Assembly (NCBI GenBank): GCA_001803565.1
Contig: MHDQ01000274.1
Span: forward strand, 1 to 14,431
Reading direction: 5' to 3'
Origin: Nitrospinae bacterium RIFCSPLOWO2_12_FULL_45_22
Lineage (GTDB): Bacteria > 2-12-FULL-45-22
Length of the DNA: 14,431 nucleotides
Shown here: positions 13,801 through 14,431 of the stretch, in pieces
Position numbering within the stretch: the stretch's first letter is position 1
How the letters are laid out: each line of letters starts with the position of its first letter
The notes under the pieces: model-generated
The model's input: the letters and a program-made list of their open reading frames with translations, nothing else
Databases searched by the model: none
Told to the model about the DNA's origin: nothing
Made by a program: the position numbers and the translations under genes

Positions 13801-14415
13801 CTATTGGACAAAATTCAAATGGCAGGTATCATTCAAGGTAGAGAGGAGCCAGCCCCGCTCTCCATACTCAATAATGTTCTTCGCTGCCACATCCTGAGCT
13901 AGTTTTCGGAAATGTTTTAACGGAAGATTTATTGCCTTACATAAGATAACCCTGATAGTAAAGTTATGACTTACTGCCACCACACTGTCCTGGGTATGAT
14001 GAAGGCAACTAAGCCGGTTGATAACCTCCCAGGCCCTTTCCTGTAATTCTGCTAACGATTCTCCCTGGGGCATCTTTACGGCATCAGGGTTTTCTATCCA
14101 TTCCTGCAAAAATTCCCTATGATCATTTAAGAGTTGTAAATAAGTTAGGCCCTCCAGTTCTCCCTGGTTCATTTCCTTCAGGCTTGGTTCTACTCTCACT
14201 TCTAGCCCATGACAATCGGCAATAAGCCTGGCAGTCTCTATAGCCCGCTTCAATGGGCTGGAATAGATGGCCTTAAACCCATCCTCTTTTAAGGATTGAG
14301 CCAGGGCATGGGCCTGTTTCAGGCCCATCTCATTCAGTTCAATGTCCGTTAGCCCCTGGCAACGTTGGGCTTTATTCCAGGAGGTTTCTCCATGCCGGAT
14401 TAAGAAGATTTTCAT
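13801..14415 (-). CDS. Histidine phosphatase family protein (phosphoglycerate-mutase-like)
   Basis: A 204-residue branch-1 histidine phosphatase. Seen: LIRHGET (5-11) with the phospho-accepting His8, Arg57 in SSPLKRAIETA, Glu81 in the EMNQGELEG block and the second His150 in VSHNFTIR. Members include cofactor-dependent phosphoglycerate mutases, alpha-ribazole phosphatase (CobC) and broad phosphatases; the sequence does not decide among these, and the neighbours are no help. ATG at 14415 follows GAGGGG. It reads toward rplM but is separated from it by 299 bp holding the rplM promoter and leader, so it is probably the end of another unit beginning off the window. Confidence 0.88.
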   Translation of the reverse strand: MKIFLIRHGETSWNKAQRCQGLTDIELNEMGLKQAHALAQSLKEDGFKAIYSSPLKRAIETARLIADCHGLEVRVEPSLKEMNQGELEGLTYLQLLNDHREFLQEWIENPDAVKMPQGESLAELQERAWEVINRLSCLHHTQDSVVAVSHNFTIRVILCKAINLPLKHFRKLAQDVAAKNIIEYGERGWLLSTLNDTCHLNFVQ

Positions 14416-14431
14416 CTCTTTTCCCCTCTTT

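Overview
This is a chromosomal window from a bacterium with moderate to low GC. Every intact gene is on the minus strand, so transcription runs from high to low coordinates. The order rpsB-tsf-pyrH-frr-uppS-cdsA-dxr is a conserved bacterial core cluster. Strong Shine-Dalgarno sequences, several GTG/TTG starts, argCJ placed between rplM-rpsI and rpsB, and many palindromic intergenic repeats suggest an uncultured candidate-phylum lineage. Omnitrophota-like is a guess from memory, not something the sequence proves.

Right part (14415 to 10210): a histidine phosphatase is followed by a near-consensus promoter, a long structured leader and rplM-rpsI. These end at a perfect 15-bp-stem terminator. 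Just past it is an ARG-box-like sequence and then argC-argJ, two arginine-biosynthesis genes 7 nt apart.

Middle (10209 to 3703): a sigma70-like promoter and a leader carrying a palindromic repeat precede rpsB (TTG start) and tsf-pyrH-frr. After a 213-bp gap come uppS, cdsA, dxr and pgpA, joined by GTGA and ATGA overlaps or an 8-nt gap. Together they cover translation factors, UMP phosphorylation, undecaprenyl-PP synthesis, CDP-diacylglycerol synthesis, the MEP isoprenoid pathway and phosphatidylglycerol formation. The rseP that often follows dxr is replaced by pgpA.

Left part (3600 to 1): trxA, a FabG-like reductase with an altered active-site loop, and a DHH phosphoesterase whose reading frame contains a block resembling intergenic repeat DNA. 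Beyond these is an accessory edge: an AbrB-type antitoxin and PIN toxin pair with a long gene overlap and inverted repeats in its promoter region, then apparent remnants of a second PIN toxin and of a Cas6-like CRISPR RNA endonuclease on the plus strand. I found no CRISPR array, transposase, tRNA or rRNA. The best leads are the decayed defence/toxin edge, the two ribosomal-protein leaders, the ARG-box candidate and the in-frame insertion in the DHH gene. I see no convincing complete undescribed system.
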